From NCBI GenBank assembly GCA_030691295.1, contig JAUYEQ010000289.1, positions 1 to 7,808 of the forward strand: 7,808 nt of DNA, in the 5' to 3' direction. The notes beneath the pieces were generated by a model. It did not search any database. It was given only the letters and a program-made list of their open reading frames with translations, and had not been told where the DNA came from. Positions 1 to 7,255 of the stretch are shown piece by piece. The translations under genes and the position numbers were made by a program. Each line of letters begins with the position of its first letter. Positions within the stretch are counted from its first letter, which is position 1. Origin of the DNA: Bacteroidota bacterium (GTDB taxonomy: Bacteria; Bacteroidota; Bacteroidia; Bacteroidales; Prolixibacteraceae).

Positions 1-171
1 TTTGGGCACAATCCAACGGTTTATTACCTGGTTTACAATCTGGTAAAATATTTCAATGCCGACATGCCGACCTGCTCGACCGTTGCACTCGATTTCGACG
101 TTCAAACATGGAAAGACGTATCGGCGCGGGGAGGGAAATTAGCTTTTCAGCTTGTTCCAAAATCAATGTAA
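1..171 (+). CDS. SixA-type phosphohistidine phosphatase, C-terminal part
   Basis: The window opens inside this gene. Frame 1 stays open from base 1 to a TAA at 169-171 and gives 56 residues. They begin with GHNP, which matches the second catalytic-histidine block of the histidine phosphatase (phosphoglycerate-mutase-like) superfamily. MPTCSTVALDFDV and then GKLAFQLVPK follow, matching the strand pair and end typical of the short SixA-type branch. SixA enzymes remove phosphate from phosphohistidine in phosphotransfer proteins such as HPt domains. Bacteroidota members are mostly annotated by similarity, so the substrate here is unknown. The N-terminal RHG motif lies outside the window, so catalytic completeness cannot be checked. 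About 110 bp with no clear promoter or terminator separate it from the next gene on the same strand. Confidence 0.8.
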   Translation, partial: FGHNPTVYYLVYNLVKYFNADMPTCSTVALDFDVQTWKDVSARGGKLAFQLVPKSM

Positions 172-280
172 ATCTAATACCGAATATAGCAATACACTGA
201 TTTGATCGTTGAAAAATGAAGCTGAATGCTTGGTGTTCCAAATTTTGAAAATACAAAGCTTAGCGGTTATAACAAGAAAA

Positions 281-997
281 ATGAAGCTTCTAAGGATATT
301 GTTACTGACCTCACGTTTTTTTGGGGTCTTATTTTTATTTGTTGTTCTGTATTTTATCGCAGCATTCGTCTTGTCTAATATTCCAATCAATTCAGACTTT
401 ACGCAATGCGAAAAAGACTGTATTGAGATTTACATTTTGACAAATGGCGTGCATACCGATCTGGTCTTGCCGATCAGAAACAGATACAAAGAATGGTCTG
501 CTTCGATACCTGTTGGCAACAATAGCAACAATGACTTGCAAATGAATTATATTGCTTTTGGTTGGGGTGATAAAAAATTTTATTTGGAAACCCCGCTTTG
601 GGCAGATCTGAAATTCAGCACAGCGTTTAATGCGCTCATCTTGCCAAGCACCTCGGCTATGCATGTTACATTTTATAAACATATGTCGGAAAAAGAATAT
701 AGTAAAAAGATACGGATCAGCACCGAACAATATAAAAGCATGGTGCAGTACATCGAGGATAGTTTCCAAAAGAACAACGAAGGTGAATATATACTCATCA
801 AAAATCTCAGTTATGGTAGCGATGATTGTTTTTATGAGGCAAAAGGAATATTTAATCTATTTTACACTTGTAATACATGGACAAATGAAGGATTAAAACA
901 GAGCGGATTAAGAGCATCTCTTTGGACTCCATTTGAAAGCCCAATACTTGGTCACTATAATGATAAATGCGAGTCGTACAACATGCCGGGATTGTAG
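281..997 (+). CDS. DUF2459/TIGR02117 family membrane-anchored protein
   Basis: The 238-residue protein matches the DUF2459 (TIGR02117, 'urease-associated region') family of unknown function. Family hallmarks seen are NGVHTD (residues 55-60), FGWGDKKFY (93-101) and CNTWTNEGLKQSGL (197-210). The start at 281 was chosen because it begins a short basic end followed by one hydrophobic segment (about residues 5-31), an N-terminal membrane anchor. An in-frame ATG at 209 would add 24 polar residues before that anchor. After the anchor the chain should lie in the periplasm. Further cysteines occur at 43, 47, 183 and 230. The well-kept His58 and Cys197 could be a catalytic pair (inference; see findings). 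No urease genes are visible here. It lies 110 bp after the phosphatase fragment and 89 bp before rsmE, all on the same strand, so read-through is possible. Confidence 0.85.
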   Translation: MKLLRILLLTSRFFGVLFLFVVLYFIAAFVLSNIPINSDFTQCEKDCIEIYILTNGVHTDLVLPIRNRYKEWSASIPVGNNSNNDLQMNYIAFGWGDKKFYLETPLWADLKFSTAFNALILPSTSAMHVTFYKHMSEKEYSKKIRISTEQYKSMVQYIEDSFQKNNEGEYILIKNLSYGSDDCFYEAKGIFNLFYTCNTWTNEGLKQSGLRASLWTPFESPILGHYNDKCESYNMPGL

Positions 998-1086
998 CAT
1001 GTGGATACGAACACAGGTTTGTAAAGTTTAATATTTAGTGATATTTTATCCAATAAGTTCTGAACTCAATTTAATTTCAACTACTC

Positions 1087-1788
1087 ATGCATATCTTTTT
1101 TACTCCTGAAATTTCAGGCAACAACTATACACTTGATGAAACCGAATCTAAACATTGTGTTCGGGTTTTGAGGCTCGAAAAGGGCGACCAAATTACTTTG
1201 GTGGATGGTCGCGGTGGATTCTATACCGCCGAAATTTCGTATCCAAATCCTAAAAGGTGCATGGTAGATGTGATCAAATCAGAGCTAAATTTCGGGTTCC
1301 GGAAATTTCAGGTTCACATTGCAATCGCACCCACAAAAAGCATCGAAAGGATCGAATGGTTTCTGGAGAAAGCTACTGAAATTGGCATCAGTCGGGTAAC
1401 TCCGCTGCTTTGCCGGTATTCGGAACGCAAAGAAATAAAAGCCGACAGGCTGGAAAAAGTAATGGTTTCGGCCATGAAACAATCCCTGAAAGCTTATTTG
1501 CCGCAGCTTGATCCGCTCACTAAATTCAGTGATTTTATCTCGCAACCTTTCGATGGACAAAAGTTTATCGCCCATTGCGATGAACTGCACCGCGATTTGC
1601 TAAAAAAAATGGTAGTCCCGAAACAGAACTACCTTATTTTAATTGGTCCCGAAGGCGATTTTTCTTCCGAAGAAATTGAATTGGCTATTCAGGCAGGATT
1701 TAAACCGGTAAGCTTGGGCGACAGCCGTTTGCGTACTGAAACCGCGGGCGTAGTTGCCTGCCACACCTTTAATTTGCTGAACGACTGA
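1087..1788 (+). CDS. rsmE: 16S rRNA (uracil-1498-N3)-methyltransferase RsmE
   Basis: RsmE is a SPOUT-class methyltransferase that uses S-adenosylmethionine to methylate N3 of U1498 in 16S rRNA, in the decoding region of the assembled 30S subunit. The 233-residue length is normal for the family. The N-terminal PUA-like RNA-binding domain covers about residues 1-68, with the typical HCVRVLRLEKGD stretch at 23-34. The SPOUT domain (about 73-233) carries the conserved stretch TKSIERIEWFLEKATEIG (83-100). The trefoil-knot SAM-binding motifs are IGPEGDFS (186-193) and LGDSRLRTETA (210-220). The ATG at 1087 starts directly at the conserved N-terminus MHIFFTP, so no other start is needed. Upstream, TTTG at 1018-1021 with a poor -7-like TATTTTAT at 1042-1049 could be a promoter, but the match is weak. 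The TGA stop touches the stop codon of the convergent peptidase gene. Confidence 0.97.
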   Translation: MHIFFTPEISGNNYTLDETESKHCVRVLRLEKGDQITLVDGRGGFYTAEISYPNPKRCMVDVIKSELNFGFRKFQVHIAIAPTKSIERIEWFLEKATEIGISRVTPLLCRYSERKEIKADRLEKVMVSAMKQSLKAYLPQLDPLTKFSDFISQPFDGQKFIAHCDELHRDLLKKMVVPKQNYLILIGPEGDFSSEEIELAIQAGFKPVSLGDSRLRTETAGVVACHTFNLLND

Positions 1789-3870
1789 TTATTTCAGCCA
1801 TTTATCGAGCCACTGTTTAAATACCCGTTGCCATAAAATTCCGTTTTGAGCTTGCAATACCCAGTGGTTTTCGTCAGGAAAAATAAGCATTTGGGCAGGT
1901 ACACCGCGTAAAACAGCGGCATTAAAAGCTGACATTCCCTGTGATGCAAGAATGCGGTAATCTTTCTCTCCGTGAATTACGAGAATCGGAGCATCCCATT
2001 TATCAACAAACAAATGCGGTGAATTGGCATACGATCTTTGTGCAATTGCATTCGATTTATCCCAGTATGATCCGCCCAAATCCCAGTTAACAAACCACAT
2101 TTCTTCTGTTTCCAAATACTGCTGTTCAAGGTTGAACATTCCATCGTGAGAAATGAACGCTTTGAAGCGCTTTTCGTGATGACCGGCTAACCAGTACACT
2201 GAAAATCCGCCGTAACTTGCGCCAACACAACCAAGTTTTTCCGCATCGACAAAAGGTTCTTTGGCTAATTCGTCAATAGCAGAAAGGTAATCTTTCATAT
2301 TCTGACCGCCATAATCGCCACTGATTTGCTCCAGCCATTCGTTTCCGAAACCTGGCAAACCGCGACGGTTTGGAGCAACAACGATGTAGCCGTTGGCAGC
2401 CATCTGCTGAAAATTCCAGCGATACGACCAAAACTGGCTCACTGTTCCCTGCGGTCCGCCCTGACAATAAAGAATTGTCGGATATTTTTTGTTCGGATCG
2501 AAATGAGGCGGATAAATCACCCAGGTCAGCATTTGCTTGTTGTCGGTTGTTGTGATCCAGCGTTCCTCTACTTTTCCCATTGTAAGCTGATCCAAAATTG
2601 GTTTATTCAGGAATGAAAGCTCAGTTTCTGCGCCTGTTTGCGGATCGATGGTATAAATTTCGTCGGGTTTACTTATCGAATGTTTTATGCCGATAAGCCT
2701 ATCTTTTGCCTCGGCTACAAAGGCATAATCGTGCACTCCATTGGTAACCGGCGTAATTCTTCTGTCAGCAACGTCCAATCTATAAATTTGTGTAAGAGCA
2801 TGCCAGCAACTCACAAAAAAGATTGATTTACTATCGGCACTCCAAGTCAGAGCATTTGAATTCTGATCGAAATCAACTGTTTGGTCAGCTTTCTCGCCAG
2901 TCTCCAGATTCAGGAGAAACAAACGGCTTTTATCAGATTCATAACCATCACGTTCCTGACTTTCCCAGGCAAGCCATTTTCCATCGGGTGAGAAAATAGG
3001 ATTTAGGTCGTAACCCATCATACCTTCTGTTTTGTTTTCTGTTTTTCCGGTTTCATTGTTGTAGAAATAAATATCCGAATTGGTCGAAAGCGCATATTCC
3101 TTGCCTGTTTTTTTGCGGCACGTGTAGGCAATCGTTTTCCCATCGGGACTCCATGCCAGTTGTTCAATGCCACCGAAAGGCTTCATCGGACTCTCATAAG
3201 GTTCGCCCTGCAGTAGATCCAAAGCATTTTCAATCTTGCCATTTTTATAGTCGGCCACAAACGGATGTGGAACAGTTTTCGTCCATTCGTCCCAGTGTTT
3301 GTACATCAGATCGTTCTCCAAATGTGCATTGGCCAACGGCAAATCAGGAAATAAATCATGAATATCCTGCTCCATTTTCACCTCTGCCGTATATAAAATC
3401 TTTGTTCCATCAGGTGAATATTTAAACCCGGTAATTCCACCTTTTATTTCTGAAATCTGAACAGGCTCCGAACCGTCGGTATTCATTTCCCAAAGCTGCA
3501 TATCACCTGATTTTGCCCACAAAAAGCCAATTTTCTTTCCGTCGGGACGCCAAACTGCGGAAGATTCCTTTTCAGGAGTTGAAGTAATTTTTACAGGCTC
3601 ACCGCCTGAAACCTGAACTGTGTATAAATCGCGGTACGACTTGTTTTCTTCAATATTGAAATTCGTAACCGAATACAAAACGGTTGTTCCATCAGGCGAA
3701 ACTACTGGTTCACCAATACGGCCAAAACTCCACAATACTTCAGGAGTCATAATATCTGAAGCTAATTTCACAACTTCAGGCTGATTAATCTTTGTCATTT
3801 CTTTGGACGTTTTCGGGTTTGAACAGGAGAACAAAATGGCTCCAATGGCAATTAAACAAATGGTTTTCAT
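1789..3870 (-). CDS. dpp5: Dipeptidyl-peptidase 5 (DPP5)-like S9 serine peptidase, lipoprotein
   Basis: The 693-residue S9-family peptidase removes dipeptides from peptide N-termini. The Porphyromonas gingivalis DPP5 it resembles prefers Ala and hydrophobic residues at P1. Segments I recall as shared with that enzyme include DLMYKHWDEW, GEPYE-PMKP, LSTNSDIY, EGMMGYD, RDGYESD and ISGDYGGQNM. The N-terminal part is a TolB/DPP-type beta-propeller with SPDG-like repeats (about residues 58-360). The C-terminal alpha/beta hydrolase domain has the nucleophile in GASYGG (Ser552), the acid in HGEKD (Asp637) and the base in ENHW (His669). The ATG at 3868-3870 was chosen because it begins a signal peptide with lipobox LFSC (Cys16); an ATG 33 bases upstream would add 11 polar residues. 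It is therefore probably a membrane-anchored periplasmic lipoprotein feeding peptide uptake. No clear promoter was found in the short gap upstream. Confidence 0.93.
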   Translation of the reverse strand: MKTICLIAIGAILFSCSNPKTSKEMTKINQPEVVKLASDIMTPEVLWSFGRIGEPVVSPDGTTVLYSVTNFNIEENKSYRDLYTVQVSGGEPVKITSTPEKESSAVWRPDGKKIGFLWAKSGDMQLWEMNTDGSEPVQISEIKGGITGFKYSPDGTKILYTAEVKMEQDIHDLFPDLPLANAHLENDLMYKHWDEWTKTVPHPFVADYKNGKIENALDLLQGEPYESPMKPFGGIEQLAWSPDGKTIAYTCRKKTGKEYALSTNSDIYFYNNETGKTENKTEGMMGYDLNPIFSPDGKWLAWESQERDGYESDKSRLFLLNLETGEKADQTVDFDQNSNALTWSADSKSIFFVSCWHALTQIYRLDVADRRITPVTNGVHDYAFVAEAKDRLIGIKHSISKPDEIYTIDPQTGAETELSFLNKPILDQLTMGKVEERWITTTDNKQMLTWVIYPPHFDPNKKYPTILYCQGGPQGTVSQFWSYRWNFQQMAANGYIVVAPNRRGLPGFGNEWLEQISGDYGGQNMKDYLSAIDELAKEPFVDAEKLGCVGASYGGFSVYWLAGHHEKRFKAFISHDGMFNLEQQYLETEEMWFVNWDLGGSYWDKSNAIAQRSYANSPHLFVDKWDAPILVIHGEKDYRILASQGMSAFNAAVLRGVPAQMLIFPDENHWVLQAQNGILWQRVFKQWLDKWLK

Positions 3871-3936
3871 AGTTTTAACTGATTTTGTTGGTTGTGATTG
3901 CAATAACCGCGGTGAAAGTAAATATTGTCGGCCAAT

Positions 3937-3978
3937 AAAAAAATGAAAAGCATCTGCTTTTCAAAAACAGATGCTTTT
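3937..3978 (-). terminator. Rho-independent terminator of the NigD-like gene
   Basis: Perfect 11-bp arms AAAAGCATCTG (3946-3956) and CAGATGCTTTT (3968-3978) flank an 11-base loop. Read on the minus strand the stem is followed within three bases by seven U residues (plus-strand A run 3937-3943). It stands 31 bases after the stop codon of the NigD-like gene and before the DPP5 start, so the two minus-strand genes are probably separate transcripts. On the plus strand no U tract follows, so it looks one-directional. Confidence 0.8.
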
Positions 3979-4009
3979 ACAAAAAAAAAGAATCGATTGA
4001 TTTAATTTC

Positions 4010-4681
4010 CTAATACTTGTATTCTCCAGTATATTCAAAATCATCGCCATTTAGTTTTTTGGCAATCACCTTAAACTGAGTACTAGTTTTTCCTTCAATT
4101 TTCAGTGCACTCAAATCAAATGTTACCACTGCCGACATTGGAATATTACCCTGATCATCGTTGTTGTTGTGCCTTAACTCAAGAATTACAGGTTCAGTAG
4201 TAATTGCTCCCGGCTGCTTCACCAGATTTATGAAATGAATCTTGTTTCCTCCCCTGTAACGCAGTTCAAAGTTTAACATGCCATTCTTAATCCATCTGTC
4301 CTTTACATCAATCGGATCATTCCCGATACTGTCTTCAATTGCAGGAGTGATGTCCAGAATTCCTTTGTAAAGGATTTTCATTAAAGAATTGATCTTAACG
4401 TAGTAATGTTCGTCGTGGTTCTCATTTTTCTTGTTACCAATGATCGTAAAGTTTACCAATACGCGCTCGTTGTTTTTCACCTTACTCCACCAATAATCAT
4501 TGCTGACCGGAAATAAAATTTCATTGTCATCCATTACAATTTGTTGAACATCAGCATCCTTTTGAACCAATCCGTAACCCACCCATGCATCGTTGAGGGA
4601 ATATTCGTCATCGTTAAGGTCGCAGCCTGGTAAAAAGCTGAGCATGGCTCCCATCATTAAATAGAATACTAACTTTTTCAT
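4010..4681 (-). CDS. NigD-like lipoprotein
   Basis: This is a 223-residue secreted lipoprotein of the NigD-like family, named after a gene near the nigrescin bacteriocin locus of Prevotella. The family is common in Bacteroidota and its biochemical function is not established. A basic start and hydrophobic segment end in lipobox LPGC with Cys20, followed by an acid-rich DLNDDE. The N-terminal part (about 30-110) fits the small beta-barrel domain and the C-terminal part (about 115-223) the beta-sandwich. The family-typical LELRHNNNDD (167-176) is followed by a strand ending VTFDLSAL. The only cysteine in the precursor is the lipidated one, so it holds no disulfide. It is divergent from the thioredoxin lipoprotein gene across 246 bp and has its own terminator. 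No bacteriocin genes are visible nearby. On the minus strand TGTATTTG (plus 4766-4773) is a one-mismatch -7-like element. Confidence 0.85.
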   Translation of the reverse strand: MKKLVFYLMMGAMLSFLPGCDLNDDEYSLNDAWVGYGLVQKDADVQQIVMDDNEILFPVSNDYWWSKVKNNERVLVNFTIIGNKKNENHDEHYYVKINSLMKILYKGILDITPAIEDSIGNDPIDVKDRWIKNGMLNFELRYRGGNKIHFINLVKQPGAITTEPVILELRHNNNDDQGNIPMSAVVTFDLSALKIEGKTSTQFKVIAKKLNGDDFEYTGEYKY

Positions 4682-4798
4682 TTTCTCTTTTTTTGAATAA
4701 TTAATAATTTCTGATTGTTAATTGTTTATTTAAAAGATACGATCAACAGAAAAATGGTTGCGTTGCAAATACAATTATTTTCTGAATAAAAAATATAA

Positions 4799-4806
4799 TA
4801 GTTTTG
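4799..4806 (+). promoter_or_regulatory. Candidate -7 element for the thioredoxin lipoprotein gene
   Basis: TAGTTTTG matches the Bacteroidota -7 consensus TAnnTTTG at every fixed position. It lies in the very AT-rich divergent gap (4682-4927) and would give a leader of roughly 115 bases. No good TTTG-type -33 element sits at the expected 19-21 bp distance (TCTG at 4781-4784 is too close), so this is only a candidate. Confidence 0.35.
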
Positions 4807-4927
4807 GCATAGCAATTGATAATTCATATTTATATATTTACATTTTTATATCTGTATGCGAAATATTGATTAATAACAAATTCAAAAACAGTTAATTAAA
4901 TTGTAAACAATTATAAATCCATCAATT

Positions 4928-5443
4928 ATGAAACGATTATTTTTAACACTGGCATCCACTGCAATACTTATTTCAGCCTGTGGAAATCAAAAAACAGAGG
5001 CAAAACAGAACAATACAAATGAAGCTACGATCAGCAAAACCGGAACACAGGCTTCTGCAACTAAAAATTCGGAACTCCTCAATAAAGCGCAATTCATTGC
5101 AAAAGTGTGGGATTATACCAAATCGCCCAACGATTGGAAATACCTTGGCGACAAGCCGGCGATCATTGATTTTTATGCTGATTGGTGCGGTCCGTGTAAA
5201 ATTGCAGCTCCGATACTCGAAGAAATTGGCGCTGAATATGCCGGTAAAGTTCAAATCTATAAAATAGATACTGAAAAGGAACGCGAACTTGCACAGGTTT
5301 TTGGAATCACAGGTATTCCCGCATTTTTATACATTCCGGCAAATGGGAAACCGGTCATGATGTCAGGCATTGGCAGATCGAAAGAAGACACGAAAAAGAT
5401 GTTCGTCGAGAATATTGAGAAGTATCTTCTGGTGAAGAAATAA
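4928..5443 (+). CDS. Thioredoxin-fold lipoprotein (envelope thiol oxidoreductase)
   Basis: The 171-residue protein has a signal peptide ending in lipobox ISAC (Cys18), a low-complexity polar linker rich in Asn, Lys, Thr and Ala (about 19-50), and one thioredoxin domain (about 52-170). The active site is WCGPC (Cys87 and Cys90) and the cis-proline loop is GIPAF (Pro131). The CGPC dipeptide and the conserved DFYADWCGPCK context are those of true thioredoxins rather than of DsbA or TlpA/ResA types. It should act in the periplasm, held in a membrane by lipid, reducing or exchanging disulfides. Periplasmic thioredoxins (TrxP) are known in Bacteroides, but orthology cannot be judged here. Reducing power would have to cross the inner membrane by a DsbD/CcdA-type transporter that is not in this window. 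Two hairpins follow, so the gene is probably transcribed alone. Confidence 0.92.
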   Translation: MKRLFLTLASTAILISACGNQKTEAKQNNTNEATISKTGTQASATKNSELLNKAQFIAKVWDYTKSPNDWKYLGDKPAIIDFYADWCGPCKIAAPILEEIGAEYAGKVQIYKIDTEKERELAQVFGITGIPAFLYIPANGKPVMMSGIGRSKEDTKKMFVENIEKYLLVKK

Positions 5444-5452
5444 ATTCCTAAA

Positions 5453-5493
5453 TTTTAGTGGGGGCGCGACTTTAAGTCGCACTCCCACTAAAA
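5453..5493. repeat. Long imperfect palindrome (REP-like hairpin)
   Basis: Outer arms TTTTAGTGGG (5453-5462) and CCCACTAAAA (5484-5493) are perfectly complementary. A G-T pair, a G-C pair and one C/A mismatch continue into inner arms GCGACT (5466-5471) and AGTCGC (5475-5480) around a three-base loop. The stem is GC-rich in an AT-rich gap and starts 9 bases after the thioredoxin gene stop. It lacks a proper U tract on the plus strand. It may be a dispersed REP-type palindrome or a helper to the adjacent terminator. Confidence 0.6.
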
Positions 5494-5497
5494 AAGC

Positions 5498-5528
5498 AAA
5501 AACCCCGGAACAAGTTCCGGGGTTTTTT
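5498..5528. terminator. Bidirectional rho-independent terminator
   Basis: Perfect arms AAAAACCCCGGAA (5498-5510) and TTCCGGGGTTTTT (5515-5527) enclose a CAAG loop. On the plus strand the GC core is followed by six T (5523-5528), ending the thioredoxin gene. On the minus strand the core is followed by five U, then GC, then more U (complement of the A runs 5498-5502 and 5490-5495), ending pfp, whose stop is at 5556-5558. An 11-base A run (5536-5546) lies between the hairpin and pfp. Confidence 0.92.
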
Positions 5529-5555
5529 ATTATTCAAAAAAAAAAATGATCAAAA

Positions 5556-7214
5556 TTATTTTGCCCTTTCGAGAAGAATCGTTTTTGTTGGCTGATCGCA
5601 AACTTCTGCTGGTCCCCAATACTGAATTGGGCCTGGATAAACAAATGAAGTTTCGATTGCCCATTTTTCACGGTTGGCAACCAAATATTTATAAGGAGCG
5701 CTATCAAGTTCGACCAGCGCTTTTTGGATCACAGGTTTTTGGTGACCATGACGCTGTTCCATGTTCATCATCATGGTAATAGGAACTCCACCGGCAATCC
5801 ATTCAGCTGCCGGGGCTGTCAGGTTACGAACTGATGACATGTAACCTGTTTTTCCTTCAGCAATCAGGAACGAAGCATTGTAACCCAGCGAATAGCAATA
5901 ATCAGCATCGAAATTCGATGGAGCAGCGCAACGGCCTTCGTATCCGAAGAAATGATACTGCGTACCCAATTTGCCACTGAATTTGCCAGCTTTTTTCATT
6001 TCTTTCAACTGGCTTTTAACCATCTCGCCCAACAGTTTTTCCGTTTCAATGAGCGAAACCTGCACGTTTCCATGTGGGTCGCGATCAAGCGTTAACTGAT
6101 CGGCGATGCCATTTGGCAGTGAAGTATATACTTTGGCTGATGTTGGTGATAAAATCCCGGCTACAAATGCACGACCTTCAGTTTTACTGCTGAATGATTT
6201 AAATTTTTGTTCAGTTTCAGAACCTTCTGCCAGCAGATCGTTCAATTCTGAAATCAGTGCTTTCATTTCAGGAACAAATTCGACCAAACCTTCAGGAATT
6301 AAAGCAACTCCGAAATTTTCGCCGTTGGCCGCACGTTTAGCAATGATATTTACCATATAATCAACGATCTCACCCAATGTCTGTTTCTTCTCAGCCACTT
6401 CTTCTGAAATCAGTGTAATATTTGGCTGCGTTTGTAATGCACATTCCAAACCGATATGAGAAGCAGAACGCCCCATCAGCTTAATAAAGTGCCAGTATTT
6501 TTTTGCTGAAGTGGCGTCACGTTCAACATTACCGATTAATTCAGCATAAACTTTGGTGGCGGTATCAAAACCAAATGAAGTTTCGATCATGTCGTTTTTA
6601 AGGTCGCCATCAATTGTTTTCGGACAACCAATCACCTGTATTCCAGTATTTTTTGCTGCATAATATTCGGCAAGTACACATGCATTGGTATTGCTATCAT
6701 CACCACCAATAACAATCAAAGCTTTAATATCCAATTGTTTCAGTATCTCAGCGCCTTTGTCAAACTGTGCAGATTCTTCAAGTTTGGTACGTCCTGAGCC
6801 AATAATATCGAAACCACCTGTATTGCGGAATTCGTCGATAATTGTTGCGGTCAGCTCAATGTACTGGTGATCGACCAACCCGCCTGGACCGCCGAGGAAA
6901 CCGTACAATTTACTTTCAGGATTGATATTTTTAATCCCGTCGAAAATACCTGAAATCACATTGTGACCGCCCGGAGCCTGACCACCGGAAAGGATCACGC
7001 CAACGTTCAATGCAGCATATTGCTTTTTTTCGCTCGTCGTCTCGAATGCAATTAGTGGCATTCCGTAGGTATTTGGAAAAAGCTTCTCAATGTCATTCTG
7101 ATCGGCTACCGATTGAGTTTTTTCACCTTCAACCAGTTTTACTGAAGACTTTAATGAATTTGGAAGTTTTGGCTGATATTTAGCCCTTTCTGCTTGTAAT
7201 GCGCTAATAGTCAT
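5556..7214 (-). CDS. pfp: PPi-dependent 6-phosphofructokinase
   Basis: The enzyme (diphosphate--fructose-6-phosphate 1-phosphotransferase) converts fructose 6-phosphate and pyrophosphate reversibly into fructose 1,6-bisphosphate and phosphate, so it serves both glycolysis and gluconeogenesis in the cytosol. The 552-residue length fits the long PFP type shared with plants and spirochaetes. Motifs in order are GVILSGGQAPGGHN (72-85), GFLGGPGGL (105-113), GGDDSNTNA (170-178), PKTIDGDLKN (198-207) and MGRSASHIGLE (247-257). Asp173 stands where ATP-using enzymes have Gly, and Lys199 stands where they have a second Gly. Both changes mark PPi use. Asp202 in TIDGD is the expected catalytic base. The ATG at 7212-7214 gives a normal N-terminus. 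The likely promoter is about 42-49 bases upstream, and the hairpin at 5498-5528 ends the transcript. Confidence 0.97.
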   Translation of the reverse strand: MTISALQAERAKYQPKLPNSLKSSVKLVEGEKTQSVADQNDIEKLFPNTYGMPLIAFETTSEKKQYAALNVGVILSGGQAPGGHNVISGIFDGIKNINPESKLYGFLGGPGGLVDHQYIELTATIIDEFRNTGGFDIIGSGRTKLEESAQFDKGAEILKQLDIKALIVIGGDDSNTNACVLAEYYAAKNTGIQVIGCPKTIDGDLKNDMIETSFGFDTATKVYAELIGNVERDATSAKKYWHFIKLMGRSASHIGLECALQTQPNITLISEEVAEKKQTLGEIVDYMVNIIAKRAANGENFGVALIPEGLVEFVPEMKALISELNDLLAEGSETEQKFKSFSSKTEGRAFVAGILSPTSAKVYTSLPNGIADQLTLDRDPHGNVQVSLIETEKLLGEMVKSQLKEMKKAGKFSGKLGTQYHFFGYEGRCAAPSNFDADYCYSLGYNASFLIAEGKTGYMSSVRNLTAPAAEWIAGGVPITMMMNMEQRHGHQKPVIQKALVELDSAPYKYLVANREKWAIETSFVYPGPIQYWGPAEVCDQPTKTILLERAK

Positions 7215-7255
7215 GGTACTTATTTTTTGTTAGGATTAACTTTTTAAAACCGGTG

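Noticed and set aside
209..280. Upstream ATG at 209 as start of the DUF2459 gene
   Set aside because: It would put 24 polar residues before the membrane anchor. The ATG at 281 gives a normal anchor start.
392..769. 125-codon open frame antisense to the DUF2459 gene
   Set aside because: Its translation has no recognisable domain and it lies wholly inside a gene with strong family motifs on the other strand. It is a shadow frame.
1018..1049. Promoter for rsmE (TTTG at 1018 and TATTTTAT at 1042)
   Set aside because: The -7-like part keeps only about half of the TTTG end of the consensus. In AT-rich DNA this is not enough to list as a feature.
3871..3903. Upstream ATG at 3901-3903 as start of the DPP5-like gene
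   Set aside because: It would add 11 polar residues before a complete lipoprotein signal peptide that starts at 3870.
5546..5779. Plus-strand open frame starting just after the terminator
   Set aside because: It overlaps the conserved 3' end of pfp, has no family resemblance, and begins at an ATG formed by the A run. It is a shadow frame.
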